This document shows positions 36,146-43,593 of a stretch of 64,000 nucleotides of DNA, piece after piece (the stretch's first letter is position 1; each line of letters opens with the position of its first letter). Made by a program: the position numbers and the translations under genes. Source of the DNA: Chelativorans salis (GTDB taxonomy: Bacteria; Pseudomonadota; Alphaproteobacteria; Rhizobiales; Rhizobiaceae); the NCBI RefSeq assembly GCF_025336525.1, contig NZ_JAOCZP010000008.1, forward strand, positions 162,325 to 226,324. The letters are read 5' to 3'. Below the pieces are notes generated by a model, which saw nothing but the letters and a program-made list of their open reading frames with translations, was not told the origin of the DNA and did no database searches.

Positions 36146-36592
36146 ATGAAGCACCAGACTCCACAGGAAGTTGCGGCTGCCGCAGAGGTATATCCGACAC
36201 CGCAGAAGCCGCGCATGTCCCAGCGAGAGCGCATCGAGCGCTGGGCTGCGCTTCTCGAAAGCCATGGCGGACCGCTAAATGCGTTGAGACAGATCGAATA
36301 TCTGTCTCCGGCGGCGCGCAGAGATTACAGGGACGTGAACACGCCACTGACCATAGCGTTCAAGGACCAAGTACTGCGTGACGAGGGACTGAAGAGCGAT
36401 GGGCTCGGCGACGCCATGGACTTCTTTGGTATGAACGATTTCGAGTCGCATCGTCTTCTTTGCGATTGCCACTATCTTGGAAGGATGACGGGCAGGGCCG
36501 TGGCCAAATCTCTGCGCCGCTATGTCGCTCGGAAGGAAACTGGCGCGACCGTGAGGCAGGCAATCTGGCGCCTGTTCGGTTTTGCTGCTTGA
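36146..36592 (+). CDS. Conserved hypothetical protein, 148 aa
   Basis: I do not recognise the family. The start is ATG 36146 with an excellent GGAGGAAACC ribosome site, so it is very likely a real gene. The protein is soluble and basic at its C-terminus, with a segment MSQRERIERWAALLESHGGPLNALRQIEYLSPAARRD, a middle acidic part containing DAMDFFGMNDFESHRLLCDCHYLGRMTG and a basic end. No TM or signal peptide is seen. A rho-independent terminator follows directly at 36605-36633, so it is a single-gene unit. Confidence 0.75.
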   Translation: MKHQTPQEVAAAAEVYPTPQKPRMSQRERIERWAALLESHGGPLNALRQIEYLSPAARRDYRDVNTPLTIAFKDQVLRDEGLKSDGLGDAMDFFGMNDFESHRLLCDCHYLGRMTGRAVAKSLRRYVARKETGATVRQAIWRLFGFAA

Positions 36593-36604
36593 GAAAATAC
36601 GTGG

Positions 36605-36633
36605 CCCCGCTGGTGTCCGGTCAGCGGGGTTTT
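36605..36633 (+). terminator. Rho-independent terminator after the 148-aa hypothetical gene
   Basis: CCCCGCTG (36605-36612) and CAGCGGGG (36622-36629) form a perfect 8-bp stem with a 9-nt loop followed by TTTT, 13 nt after the stop codon. Confidence 0.85.
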
Positions 36634-36703
36634 CATGCGACGGGCTTTAACGGAACATTGCGGTCGCACGGCGGTTCGCTAGCCATCAACCAAGGAGACT
36701 GGA

Positions 36704-37213
36704 ATGGCGACCGTCGGAGAGAGACTGGATCAATGGCTGCGGGACGCTCACGCGATGGAAGCGCAGGCCGAGCAGATGCTGAAGGTTGAAGCGGACCGGA
36801 TCGAAAACTATCCCGAGTTGAAGGAGCGCATTCAGCAGCACATTTCGGAAACGCGATCACAGCGGGAGCGCCTGGAACGGTGCCTCGAAGCACGTGGCAC
36901 ATCTCCTTCCGGAGCGAAAGACTTTGCCGGTCAGTTCATAGCGGTTCTGCAAGGCGTGGGGGGAATGCCCGCCGGTGACGAGGTCGTGAAGGGAGTGCTC
37001 GCCAGTTACAGCTTTGAGCATATGGAGATCGCCTCCTACAGGATCCTCATAGCTGCCGCAGAGGCCGCTGGTGAACCCGACATTGCCGGTGTGTGTGAGG
37101 AGATTTGTCGTGAGGAGGAGGCGATGGCCTCGTGGCTTGCAAGCCACGTGCATGGAACCGTGCAGGCCTATCTGTCTCGTGAAGCGACCGGTAGCGAGGC
37201 TGCAAAGCGCTAA
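36704..37213 (+). CDS. DUF892 ferritin-like protein (YciE/YciF type)
   Basis: The 169-residue, all-helical protein resembles the DUF892 ferritin-like family seen in stress-response loci. Visible features are an N-terminal helix with DQWLRDAHAMEAQAEQMLKVEADRIENYPEL, a middle HISETRSQRERLERCLEARG, and carboxylate/His pairs (SFEHMEIASYRIL, EEICREEEAMASWLASH) suited to a di-iron site. ATG 36704 has AAGGAGACTGGA upstream. The function is thought to be stress-related; no substrate is known. Confidence 0.82.
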   Translation: MATVGERLDQWLRDAHAMEAQAEQMLKVEADRIENYPELKERIQQHISETRSQRERLERCLEARGTSPSGAKDFAGQFIAVLQGVGGMPAGDEVVKGVLASYSFEHMEIASYRILIAAAEAAGEPDIAGVCEEICREEEAMASWLASHVHGTVQAYLSREATGSEAAKR

Positions 37214-37236
37214 ACGGCCCTCATCGTACCAACCAC

Positions 37237-37262
37237 GCCTCCTAGCTTGAAAGCTAGGAGGC
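37237..37262. terminator. Strong hairpin between convergent DUF892 and RND genes
   Basis: GCCTCCTAGCTT (37237-37248) pairs perfectly with AAGCTAGGAGGC (37251-37262), a 12-bp stem with a 2-nt centre. There is no clear T-tract on either side, but the position between convergent genes suggests a bidirectional terminator. Confidence 0.55.
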
Positions 37263-37277
37263 CCTTCACGCTGCGGC

Positions 37278-40200
37278 TTAGGCAGCCTCTCCGACGACAA
37301 GCGCTCCGCTTTCCTCCTTCCCACCGCTGATACGGATGCGGAAGAATAGCGCGTAGAGCACGGGCACGGCGATCAAGGTGAGCAGGGTGGCAAAGGCGAG
37401 CCCGCCCATGATGGTCACCGCCATGGAAGCGAAGAAGGCGTCGGGCAGTAGCGGTATCATGCCGAGCACGGTGGTGACGGCAGCCAGAAAGACGGGCCGC
37501 AGGCGACTGACGCTGGCATCAACCACCGCCCTTTCGCGCGCAATGCCCGAGGCGATCTGTGCATCGATCTCGTCGACGAGCACGATGCCGTTCTTCATCA
37601 GCATGCCCGACAGGCTCAAAAGGCCGAGCAGCGCGGTGAAGCTGAACGGCAGGCCGGTGAACAGGAGACCGGCGACCACTCCGCAGACCGCCATCGGCAC
37701 GACCAGCCAAATAATCAGCGGCTGGCGGATCTTGCCGAACAGCAACACCGATATGATCAGCATGACGAGGAAGCTGAGCGGGAGCTGGCGGCCCAGCGAC
37801 TGCTGTGCCTCGCTCGAATTCTCGTATTCGCCGCCCCATTCGAGCTGGTAGCCCAGAGGCAAGGGCATTGCCTCGATTGAAGCACGCACGCTGTTGAGCG
37901 CATCGGTCGGCGTCAGGCCGTTTATCGGCTCGGCCTGCACAGTGAGCGTCCGCTCGCGGTCGCGGCGGCGGATGAGCACCTCCTGCGGCTTTGTGTCGAA
38001 GCTGCTGACGATCTGGGTGATCGGCACATAGGCGCTTTCGCCTGAGCTCCACACAAGACGATCCTGCAGGCGGCTGACATCGAGCCGCTCCTCAGCCGGC
38101 GGGCGCGCCACGATGGGGATCGCCCGGTCGCCTTCGCGATAGGTTCCGGCCTGGACACCAGCGGTGGCGAAGGCGAGCGTCTTGGCCACGTCGGTCCGGC
38201 TGATACCGGATAGGCGGGCGCGTTCCTCGTTGATCTCCGGTGCAATGACGAGCTCGCGCTGGCGCCAGTTGTGACGGATGTCCGTGAGCGAGCCGCTTTG
38301 CTGCATGATGTCGATCGCCTCATTGGCGAGGCGGCGCAGCACGGCCGGGTCATTGCCGGAGAAGCGGGCCTCCACCTTGGCGCCACCGCCCGGACCGAAG
38401 ACCAGCCGCTCGGTGCGGATTTCGGCTTGCGAATATTTCCGCCCCAGCTCCTCGCGCAGCTCGGCGGTCAGCGCGTCGATCTGGTCGCGGTTCTCCATTT
38501 CGACGATGAACTGACCATAGGCCGTATTGGGTTGCTCGGGCGCATAGGTGAGCATGAAGCGGCTGGCGCCCTGGCCGGTGAAGCTGGAGATCGCCGTCAC
38601 GCCGGGCTTTTCCATGATGATCTTTTCGATCTCGGCCATGTCGCGCGCCGTGGCGCGGATGTCGGAGCCCTGGGGCAGCACGTAATTGACGTAGAAGAGC
38701 GGCGTGTTGGAATCGGGGAAGAACTGCTGCTTCACCAGGCCGAAGCCGTAGAAGGAGGCACCGGTCAGAAGGATGAGCGCAATGACGGTAAGTCCGCGTA
38801 CGCGCAGCGCGCCACGCAGGAATGCGCGGTAGGCGCCATAGATCGGCCCGCGATAAGGATCGTCCTCGGCCGTATCCGTACCGGTTCTCAAGAGGTAATG
38901 GCCGAAGAGCGGCGTAACCGTGATGGCCAGAACCCAGCTCAACAGGAGCGATATGCCGATGACTGCAAAGAGCGAGAAGAGGAACTCGCCCGTCGCGTCC
39001 GGCGATAGGCCGATGCCGGCAAAGGCCATGATGCCGATGACGGTGGCGCCCAGCAGCGGGATCTGCGTGCGCCGGGCCGCATCGTCGGCCGCGGATTCGG
39101 CATTCATGCCCTTCTGCATGTTGATGAGCATGCCTTCGGCAATCACGATGGCGTTGTCGACCAGCATGCCCATGGCGATGATCAGGGCGCCGAGCGAAAT
39201 GCGCTCCATCTCGATGCCGAAGACGGCCATGAAGAACACTGTGCCCAGCACCGTCAGAAGCAGTGTGACACCAACCACGATGCCGACGCGCCAACCCATG
39301 AAGATACACAGGACGCCGATGACGATGGCGACCGACATGGCGAGGTTGGCCATGAAGTTGTCGATCGCCAGGTCCACCACCACATGCTGCTGGTAGATGG
39401 GGTTGATCTCGACGCCGAGCGGAATGCGCGAGGAAAGTTCGGCGAGCTTGGCATCCACGGCCTGGCCGACCTCGACGATGTTGGCGGTCGAGACACCGGC
39501 GACGGCAAGCGTAAATGCCTTCTCGCCATTGAAGCGGATCACTTCGTCCGGCACCTCCGTGGGCGCGCGCACCACCTTGGCCACGTCGAGCAGGCTGATC
39601 TGTTCGGTGGTGCCAGGCCGGCCGATCCTGAGCGCCTCGATGGCCGCCACCGAATTGAAGGAGGGCTGCATGGAAATGCGCACGTGACGGTCGCCGATCC
39701 GCACGGCACCAGCGTTCTCCACCGCGTTCTCGCTCTGGATGGTGGAAAGCACCTGCGAGACGGGGATGCCGAAACGGGCCAGGCGCTCGTTGGAAATCTC
39801 GATATAGACGGTTTCGGTCGGCTTGCCCGCTGTCGTGACCTTCGCCACATTTGGCACGGTGAGCAACTCGCGACGCAAGAAGGTGGCGATGTCGCGCTTG
39901 TCGGCGTCGGAAAAGCCTGGCGCGGTGACGGCATAGAAAAGGCCGAAGACATCGCCGAAATCATCATTGACGGTCGAGGGGCCGGCGCCGTCCGGCATCG
40001 AGGACTGGGCATCGTTGATCTTGCGGCGCAGTTCGTCCCATATCTGCGGGATTTCCGAGCCGTCATAGGTCGACTTGAGCTCCACCTCGAGCTGCGACAT
40101 GCCGGGCGTCGACTTCGAGATGACGGTATCGAGCTGCGGCATCTGCTGGACAGCCGATTCCAGAACCTCGGTAACCTCCTGTTCCACCTCCTCCGCCGTC

Positions 40201-40361
40201 GCGCCGGGATAGGGCGTGACGACGATTGCCTGCTTGATGGTGAAGGCAGGATCTTCCAGACGGCCGACGCTGCTTAGGCCCCAGAGCCCGCCGAAAAGGC
40301 AGAAGAGGACGACGAGCCAGGTATAGATCGGACGTGCGATGGCGAGACGCGCAATGTTCAT
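37278..40361 (-). CDS. RND-family efflux pump, inner-membrane transporter
   Basis: This 1027-residue proton antiporter has the RND duplication: two sets of a TM helix, a large periplasmic loop and five further helices. The TM4 proton-relay motif reads GMLVDNAIVIAEG, so the second Asp of AcrB-type VDD is Asn here, as in several HAE1-type subfamilies. The N-terminal MNIARLAIARPIYTWLVVLF is typical. It is followed on the genome by a terminator hairpin and is last in the operon tetR - adaptor - RND pump (minus strand). No outer-membrane factor is encoded nearby, so a TolC elsewhere is expected. Confidence 0.93.
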   Translation of the reverse strand: MNIARLAIARPIYTWLVVLFCLFGGLWGLSSVGRLEDPAFTIKQAIVVTPYPGATAEEVEQEVTEVLESAVQQMPQLDTVISKSTPGMSQLEVELKSTYDGSEIPQIWDELRRKINDAQSSMPDGAGPSTVNDDFGDVFGLFYAVTAPGFSDADKRDIATFLRRELLTVPNVAKVTTAGKPTETVYIEISNERLARFGIPVSQVLSTIQSENAVENAGAVRIGDRHVRISMQPSFNSVAAIEALRIGRPGTTEQISLLDVAKVVRAPTEVPDEVIRFNGEKAFTLAVAGVSTANIVEVGQAVDAKLAELSSRIPLGVEINPIYQQHVVVDLAIDNFMANLAMSVAIVIGVLCIFMGWRVGIVVGVTLLLTVLGTVFFMAVFGIEMERISLGALIIAMGMLVDNAIVIAEGMLINMQKGMNAESAADDAARRTQIPLLGATVIGIMAFAGIGLSPDATGEFLFSLFAVIGISLLLSWVLAITVTPLFGHYLLRTGTDTAEDDPYRGPIYGAYRAFLRGALRVRGLTVIALILLTGASFYGFGLVKQQFFPDSNTPLFYVNYVLPQGSDIRATARDMAEIEKIIMEKPGVTAISSFTGQGASRFMLTYAPEQPNTAYGQFIVEMENRDQIDALTAELREELGRKYSQAEIRTERLVFGPGGGAKVEARFSGNDPAVLRRLANEAIDIMQQSGSLTDIRHNWRQRELVIAPEINEERARLSGISRTDVAKTLAFATAGVQAGTYREGDRAIPIVARPPAEERLDVSRLQDRLVWSSGESAYVPITQIVSSFDTKPQEVLIRRRDRERTLTVQAEPINGLTPTDALNSVRASIEAMPLPLGYQLEWGGEYENSSEAQQSLGRQLPLSFLVMLIISVLLFGKIRQPLIIWLVVPMAVCGVVAGLLFTGLPFSFTALLGLLSLSGMLMKNGIVLVDEIDAQIASGIARERAVVDASVSRLRPVFLAAVTTVLGMIPLLPDAFFASMAVTIMGGLAFATLLTLIAVPVLYALFFRIRISGGKEESGALVVGEAA

Positions 40362-40413
40362 GGCGTAAAATCTTTAATGATATGGAGAAGGTTGGATGGG
40401 TGCCGGGCAGCCG

Positions 40414-41472
40414 TCAGAGCGCGCCCATCGGGTGCACGTTCATGCCTTCGCGCAGAAGCTGTCCGCCGGCTGCCACGATCTGCTCGCCGAGATGGAGGCC
40501 CGATAACACCGGAACGCGCTCGCCGGTGAGCGTGCCGATCTCGACCTTGCGCGGGCTGACCGAGCCGCTCTCTGCGTCGTAGATCCAGACACGGAAACCG
40601 CCCTCAGCGCTGGTATCGACCGCCGCAATCGGCACGGAGTAAGCCTCCCGCGGTTGCGGCGCCACGCTCTTGACAGCCACGGAGACGGTCATGCCGGGCA
40701 GGAGATTGACATCGCTCGGCGGCGCCATGCCGAAGGTCACCTCATAGGTCTGAGCGACAGTGTCGGCCTCAGTGTTGTGCTCGCGATATTCGAGCGGATA
40801 GCGCTTGTCCGTCCCCGGGATGATCGCCTCGGCCTGGATCATCTTGGGGTCGCCGACCAGCCGCAGGATGTCCTCCGGCACGGAGATCTTCACGCGGAAC
40901 TCGCTGATATCCTGAATGCGCAGGATTTGCTGTCCGGCCTGCACGTTGGTGTAGGCGTCGGTCAGGCGGCGGGTGATCAGCGCATCGAAGGGCGCCCCGA
41001 TGGTGGCCTCGGAAAGGTCGCGCTGCGCATTCTCGACCGCCACTTCCTGCAGTTCATAGTCGGTCTTCGACTGATCGTAGGCGGAGCGCGAAATGGACTT
41101 GCTTGCCAGGAGCTTTTCCTTGCGCTCGAAATCGGCCTTGGCGAGCTCGGCCGAGAGCTGCGCCTGACGCAGGGCAAGCTCATAGTCGGTCGGATCGAGC
41201 GCGGCCAGAAGACCGCCCTTCTCGACTTTCGTCCCTTCGCTGACCGGCAGGTCGATCAACTCCCCGCCGACGCGGAAGGATACATCCACCGTGCTGACCG
41301 GCGCCAGCCGGCCAACGAAATTGCGGGTGCCGATGGCGGCGAACTCCGAGACCGGCTCGATGACCACCGTCTGGACCTGCGGTTCCTCGGCTTTGTTGGC
41401 CTCGCTTTCCGAACAAGCGGCAAGCAGGAGGGCGGCCAGCGCTAGAGCGCCGGAGCGATGAAGTGCGGACAT
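40414..41472 (-). CDS. RND efflux periplasmic adaptor (membrane fusion) lipoprotein
   Basis: The 352-residue protein has a lipoprotein signal (ALALAALLLAACSE, Cys 20) and the HlyD/AcrA order: beta-barrel strands, lipoyl half-motif (VSFRVGGELIDLPVSEGTKVEKGGLLAALDPTDY), an alpha hairpin (ALRQAQLSAELAKADFERKEKLLASKSISRSAYDQ) and the returning lipoyl half (IGAPFDALITRRLTDAYTNVQAGQQILRIQD). It bridges the RND pump encoded 52 nt downstream to an outer-membrane channel. Confidence 0.92.
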   Translation of the reverse strand: MSALHRSGALALAALLLAACSESEANKAEEPQVQTVVIEPVSEFAAIGTRNFVGRLAPVSTVDVSFRVGGELIDLPVSEGTKVEKGGLLAALDPTDYELALRQAQLSAELAKADFERKEKLLASKSISRSAYDQSKTDYELQEVAVENAQRDLSEATIGAPFDALITRRLTDAYTNVQAGQQILRIQDISEFRVKISVPEDILRLVGDPKMIQAEAIIPGTDKRYPLEYREHNTEADTVAQTYEVTFGMAPPSDVNLLPGMTVSVAVKSVAPQPREAYSVPIAAVDTSAEGGFRVWIYDAESGSVSPRKVEIGTLTGERVPVLSGLHLGEQIVAAGGQLLREGMNVHPMGAL

Positions 41473-41481
41473 GGACCTATC

Positions 41482-42060
41482 CTATTTGCAGGTAGTTGTG
41501 GCCAGATTGTCGAGTTTTTCGAGGAGCTCGGCTCGCTTTTCAGGCGGGAAAACGCCGATATCCATGAGGGCATGAAACATGAGACCGTCGGCTGCGGCCC
41601 ACAAAAGGGCAGCCATGTCGCGGTCCTCGCACTCCTGTTGAACCTGCTCCCAGCGCCTTGCGAGTTCTGCGCGCAGCGGAGCGAGCATCTCGGGGTCTTC
41701 CGCTGCCACGGCCAGGATGGCCCTGCTGAGGGCCGGATCGAGGCACTCTTTGTTTGCGCTTGTCTTGATGATGGCTCTCAGCGTGGGATTGGGACCACCG
41801 GCAAACTCTTCGCGAAAGGCATCGAGCATCGGCATGGTGTTCTGCATCATGCGGTCGAGCATGCCCTTGAGCAGGCTTTCCTTGTTGGGGAAATTGTAGA
41901 GCACGCCACCCTTGCTCAGGCCCGCCTCGCGCGCAACGCCGTCGATCGTCAGACGGCCGGCGCCGTCGCGCTGCACGATGCGCTGGGCGGCATCCAGGAT
42001 CTCATCGCGGGAATTGGAGGTGCGCCTGTCAATCCGCGCCGTCGTCGTTTCGCTCGTCAT
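41482..42060 (-). CDS. TetR-family regulator of the RND efflux operon
   Basis: The 192-residue protein has an N-terminal TetR HTH (SRDEILDAAQRIVQRDGAGRLTIDGVAREAGLSKGGVLYNFPNKESLLKGML) and a C-terminal effector domain. The first gene of the operon, it lies 9 nt before the adaptor gene. Two palindromes at 42219-42252, about 160-190 bp upstream, are likely its operators and overlap a possible minus-strand promoter, so autorepression relieved by a drug-like ligand is expected (inference). Confidence 0.92.
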   Translation of the reverse strand: MTSETTTARIDRRTSNSRDEILDAAQRIVQRDGAGRLTIDGVAREAGLSKGGVLYNFPNKESLLKGMLDRMMQNTMPMLDAFREEFAGGPNPTLRAIIKTSANKECLDPALSRAILAVAAEDPEMLAPLRAELARRWEQVQQECEDRDMAALLWAAADGLMFHALMDIGVFPPEKRAELLEKLDNLATTTCK

Positions 42061-42218
42061 TTCCGTGTGCCCTCTGCGGCGCCTGCTTGCGTGGCTCTAT
42101 ATGTGACGGCTTTTTCCGCGTGTGCCTCGCAAAGCCCGGGAATGCGGACTGTCATCATATGCCGCATTCCCGGGTTGCAAAGACTTGGGAGGTCAATTCA
42201 ACGCTGAGTTCTTACTTA

Positions 42219-42252
42219 ACCGTCCAGACGGTACATATACCGTCCAGATGGT
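42219..42252. promoter_or_regulatory. Tandem TetR-type operators upstream of tetR-RND operon
   Basis: ACCGTCCAGACGGT (42219-42232) is a perfect palindrome with a 2-bp centre, and ACCGTCCAGATGGT (42239-42252) matches it with one mismatch, 20 bp away (two helical turns). On the minus strand a TTGAAT and TATATG pair about 15 bp apart overlaps the sites and may be the tetR promoter. Alternatively they could also affect the divergent TRAP operon. Confidence 0.75.
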
Positions 42253-42339
42253 ATATTCAAGGGAAATGTTGCGGCGCAATGTGCGCCGCTGCCGTCCCGC
42301 CGTGGCCTTTCTTGATACGGGCTGCATTGCGCAAACAAG

Positions 42340-42353
42340 TGCAAACGATTGCA
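42340..42353. promoter_or_regulatory. LacI operator upstream of the TRAP/amidohydrolase operon
   Basis: TGCAAACGATTGCA is a LacI-family palindrome with the usual central CG, about 90 bp before the binding-protein ATG at 42445. The identical 14-mer occurs at 49318-49331 and a one-mismatch copy at 63088-63101 (opposite strand), tying three operons to the LacI protein encoded at 48054-49124. The rest of the 384-bp gap here (42061-42444) holds the TetR operators and no further gene. Confidence 0.85.
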
Positions 42354-42444
42354 TCTAGCCAATTCGTGCGGTAGAAGGCTTTGGGGAGCGCTCGCTCGAC
42401 CGGAAGGGGAACCGTTGCGCCGCAGCAGCAAGGGAGGAGAACCA

Positions 42445-43518
42445 ATGCTGATTTCCAGACGCACCATTCTGATCACCGCCGCAGCCGCCGCGTTGCCGAC
42501 ACGCGCGGCTTTCGGGCAGGAGACGGTCAACCTTACGATCTCCTCCAGCCACCCTCTCGCCATCCCATGGGTGGGGCCGCTCAAGACAGTGATCGTGGAG
42601 CGCTCCAACGAAATGCTTGTGCAGCGAAGCAGCAGCTACCGGATCAACTGGACGGAGGCTTTCGGCGGCTCTCTCTACGGTTTCGAGGACACGCTGGAAG
42701 CGGTCAGCCAGCAGCTGACCGACATGGGCTGGATCGGCGCGCTGTGGGAGCCTTCTGCGCTGCCGCTGCAGAACATCATGTACTCCACGCCGTTTGCCAC
42801 CAGCGGGGTGCAGCAGGCGGTGGACGTGATGAACGAGCTGAACGTCACCAACGCGGCCATGAAGGCCGAGTGGGAGGCGAACGGCATCGTCTTTCTGGGC
42901 GCCTGCGTGTCGGACGGCTATCACCTCTTCACGAAGAAGCCGATCGAGCAGCTTTCCGATCTCAAGGGCCTGAAGATCCTGGGCGTGCCGGTATGTGCGC
43001 CCTGGATCGAGCCGACCGGCGCCACGCTGGTCTCCACCGGTCTGCCGGCGCAGTATTCGCAGCTGCAGACCGGCGTCGGCGATGGCTCCATCCTGATCGC
43101 CACCGGCGCCTATCCGCTGAAGATCCACGAGGTTGCGCCTTTTGTAACGCTGGTCGACACCGGTCCGCTCACCTTCGGCGGGTTCGGTGTGAGCCGTGCC
43201 ACCTGGGACACGCTGCCGGAGGACGTGCAGGAGGTGTTGACCGAACTCGGCATGGAATATTCCAACGAGAACGCCCGGCTCATTGAGGAGCGCCAGGCGA
43301 GCGCTATCCAGGCGATGAAGGAGGAGGGCGCCACGATTGCCGAGATGTCGCAGGAGCAGCGGCTGGAATGGGTCAATATGATGCCCGATCTCGGCCGCAA
43401 CTGGGTGGAGGCCGGTGAGGCCGAAGGCATCCCGGCGCGCGAGATCATGAAGGAGTTCATGGCCGCCATCCGCGCCAAGGGCGGCAAGCCGCTGCGCGAC
43501 TGGGACGCGAATATTTAG
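42445..43518 (+). CDS. TRAP transporter substrate-binding protein (DctP type)
   Basis: The 357-residue exported protein has a Tat-like signal (MLISRRTILITAAAAALPTRAAFGQ, with SRR) and a DctP-family fold: LTISSSHPLAIPWVG, YRINWTEAFGGSLYGFEDTLEAVSQQLTDMGWIG, QLSDLKGLKILGVPVCAPWIEPTGATLVSTG. In most DctP proteins the KIR Arg after the LKGLK turn binds the substrate carboxylate; here that residue is Leu 179 and no Arg lies close by, so the ligand may not be a simple carboxylate. GGGAGGAGAACCA precedes ATG 42445. First gene of a LacI-controlled operon. Confidence 0.9.
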   Translation: MLISRRTILITAAAAALPTRAAFGQETVNLTISSSHPLAIPWVGPLKTVIVERSNEMLVQRSSSYRINWTEAFGGSLYGFEDTLEAVSQQLTDMGWIGALWEPSALPLQNIMYSTPFATSGVQQAVDVMNELNVTNAAMKAEWEANGIVFLGACVSDGYHLFTKKPIEQLSDLKGLKILGVPVCAPWIEPTGATLVSTGLPAQYSQLQTGVGDGSILIATGAYPLKIHEVAPFVTLVDTGPLTFGGFGVSRATWDTLPEDVQEVLTELGMEYSNENARLIEERQASAIQAMKEEGATIAEMSQEQRLEWVNMMPDLGRNWVEAGEAEGIPAREIMKEFMAAIRAKGGKPLRDWDANI

Positions 43519-43593
43519 CAGCGCTGCCGAAGCTCAGGCGGGCCGGCCGCGCCCGCCCGGACCGCAATCCCTGTATCAAGCGAACCAAAACGT

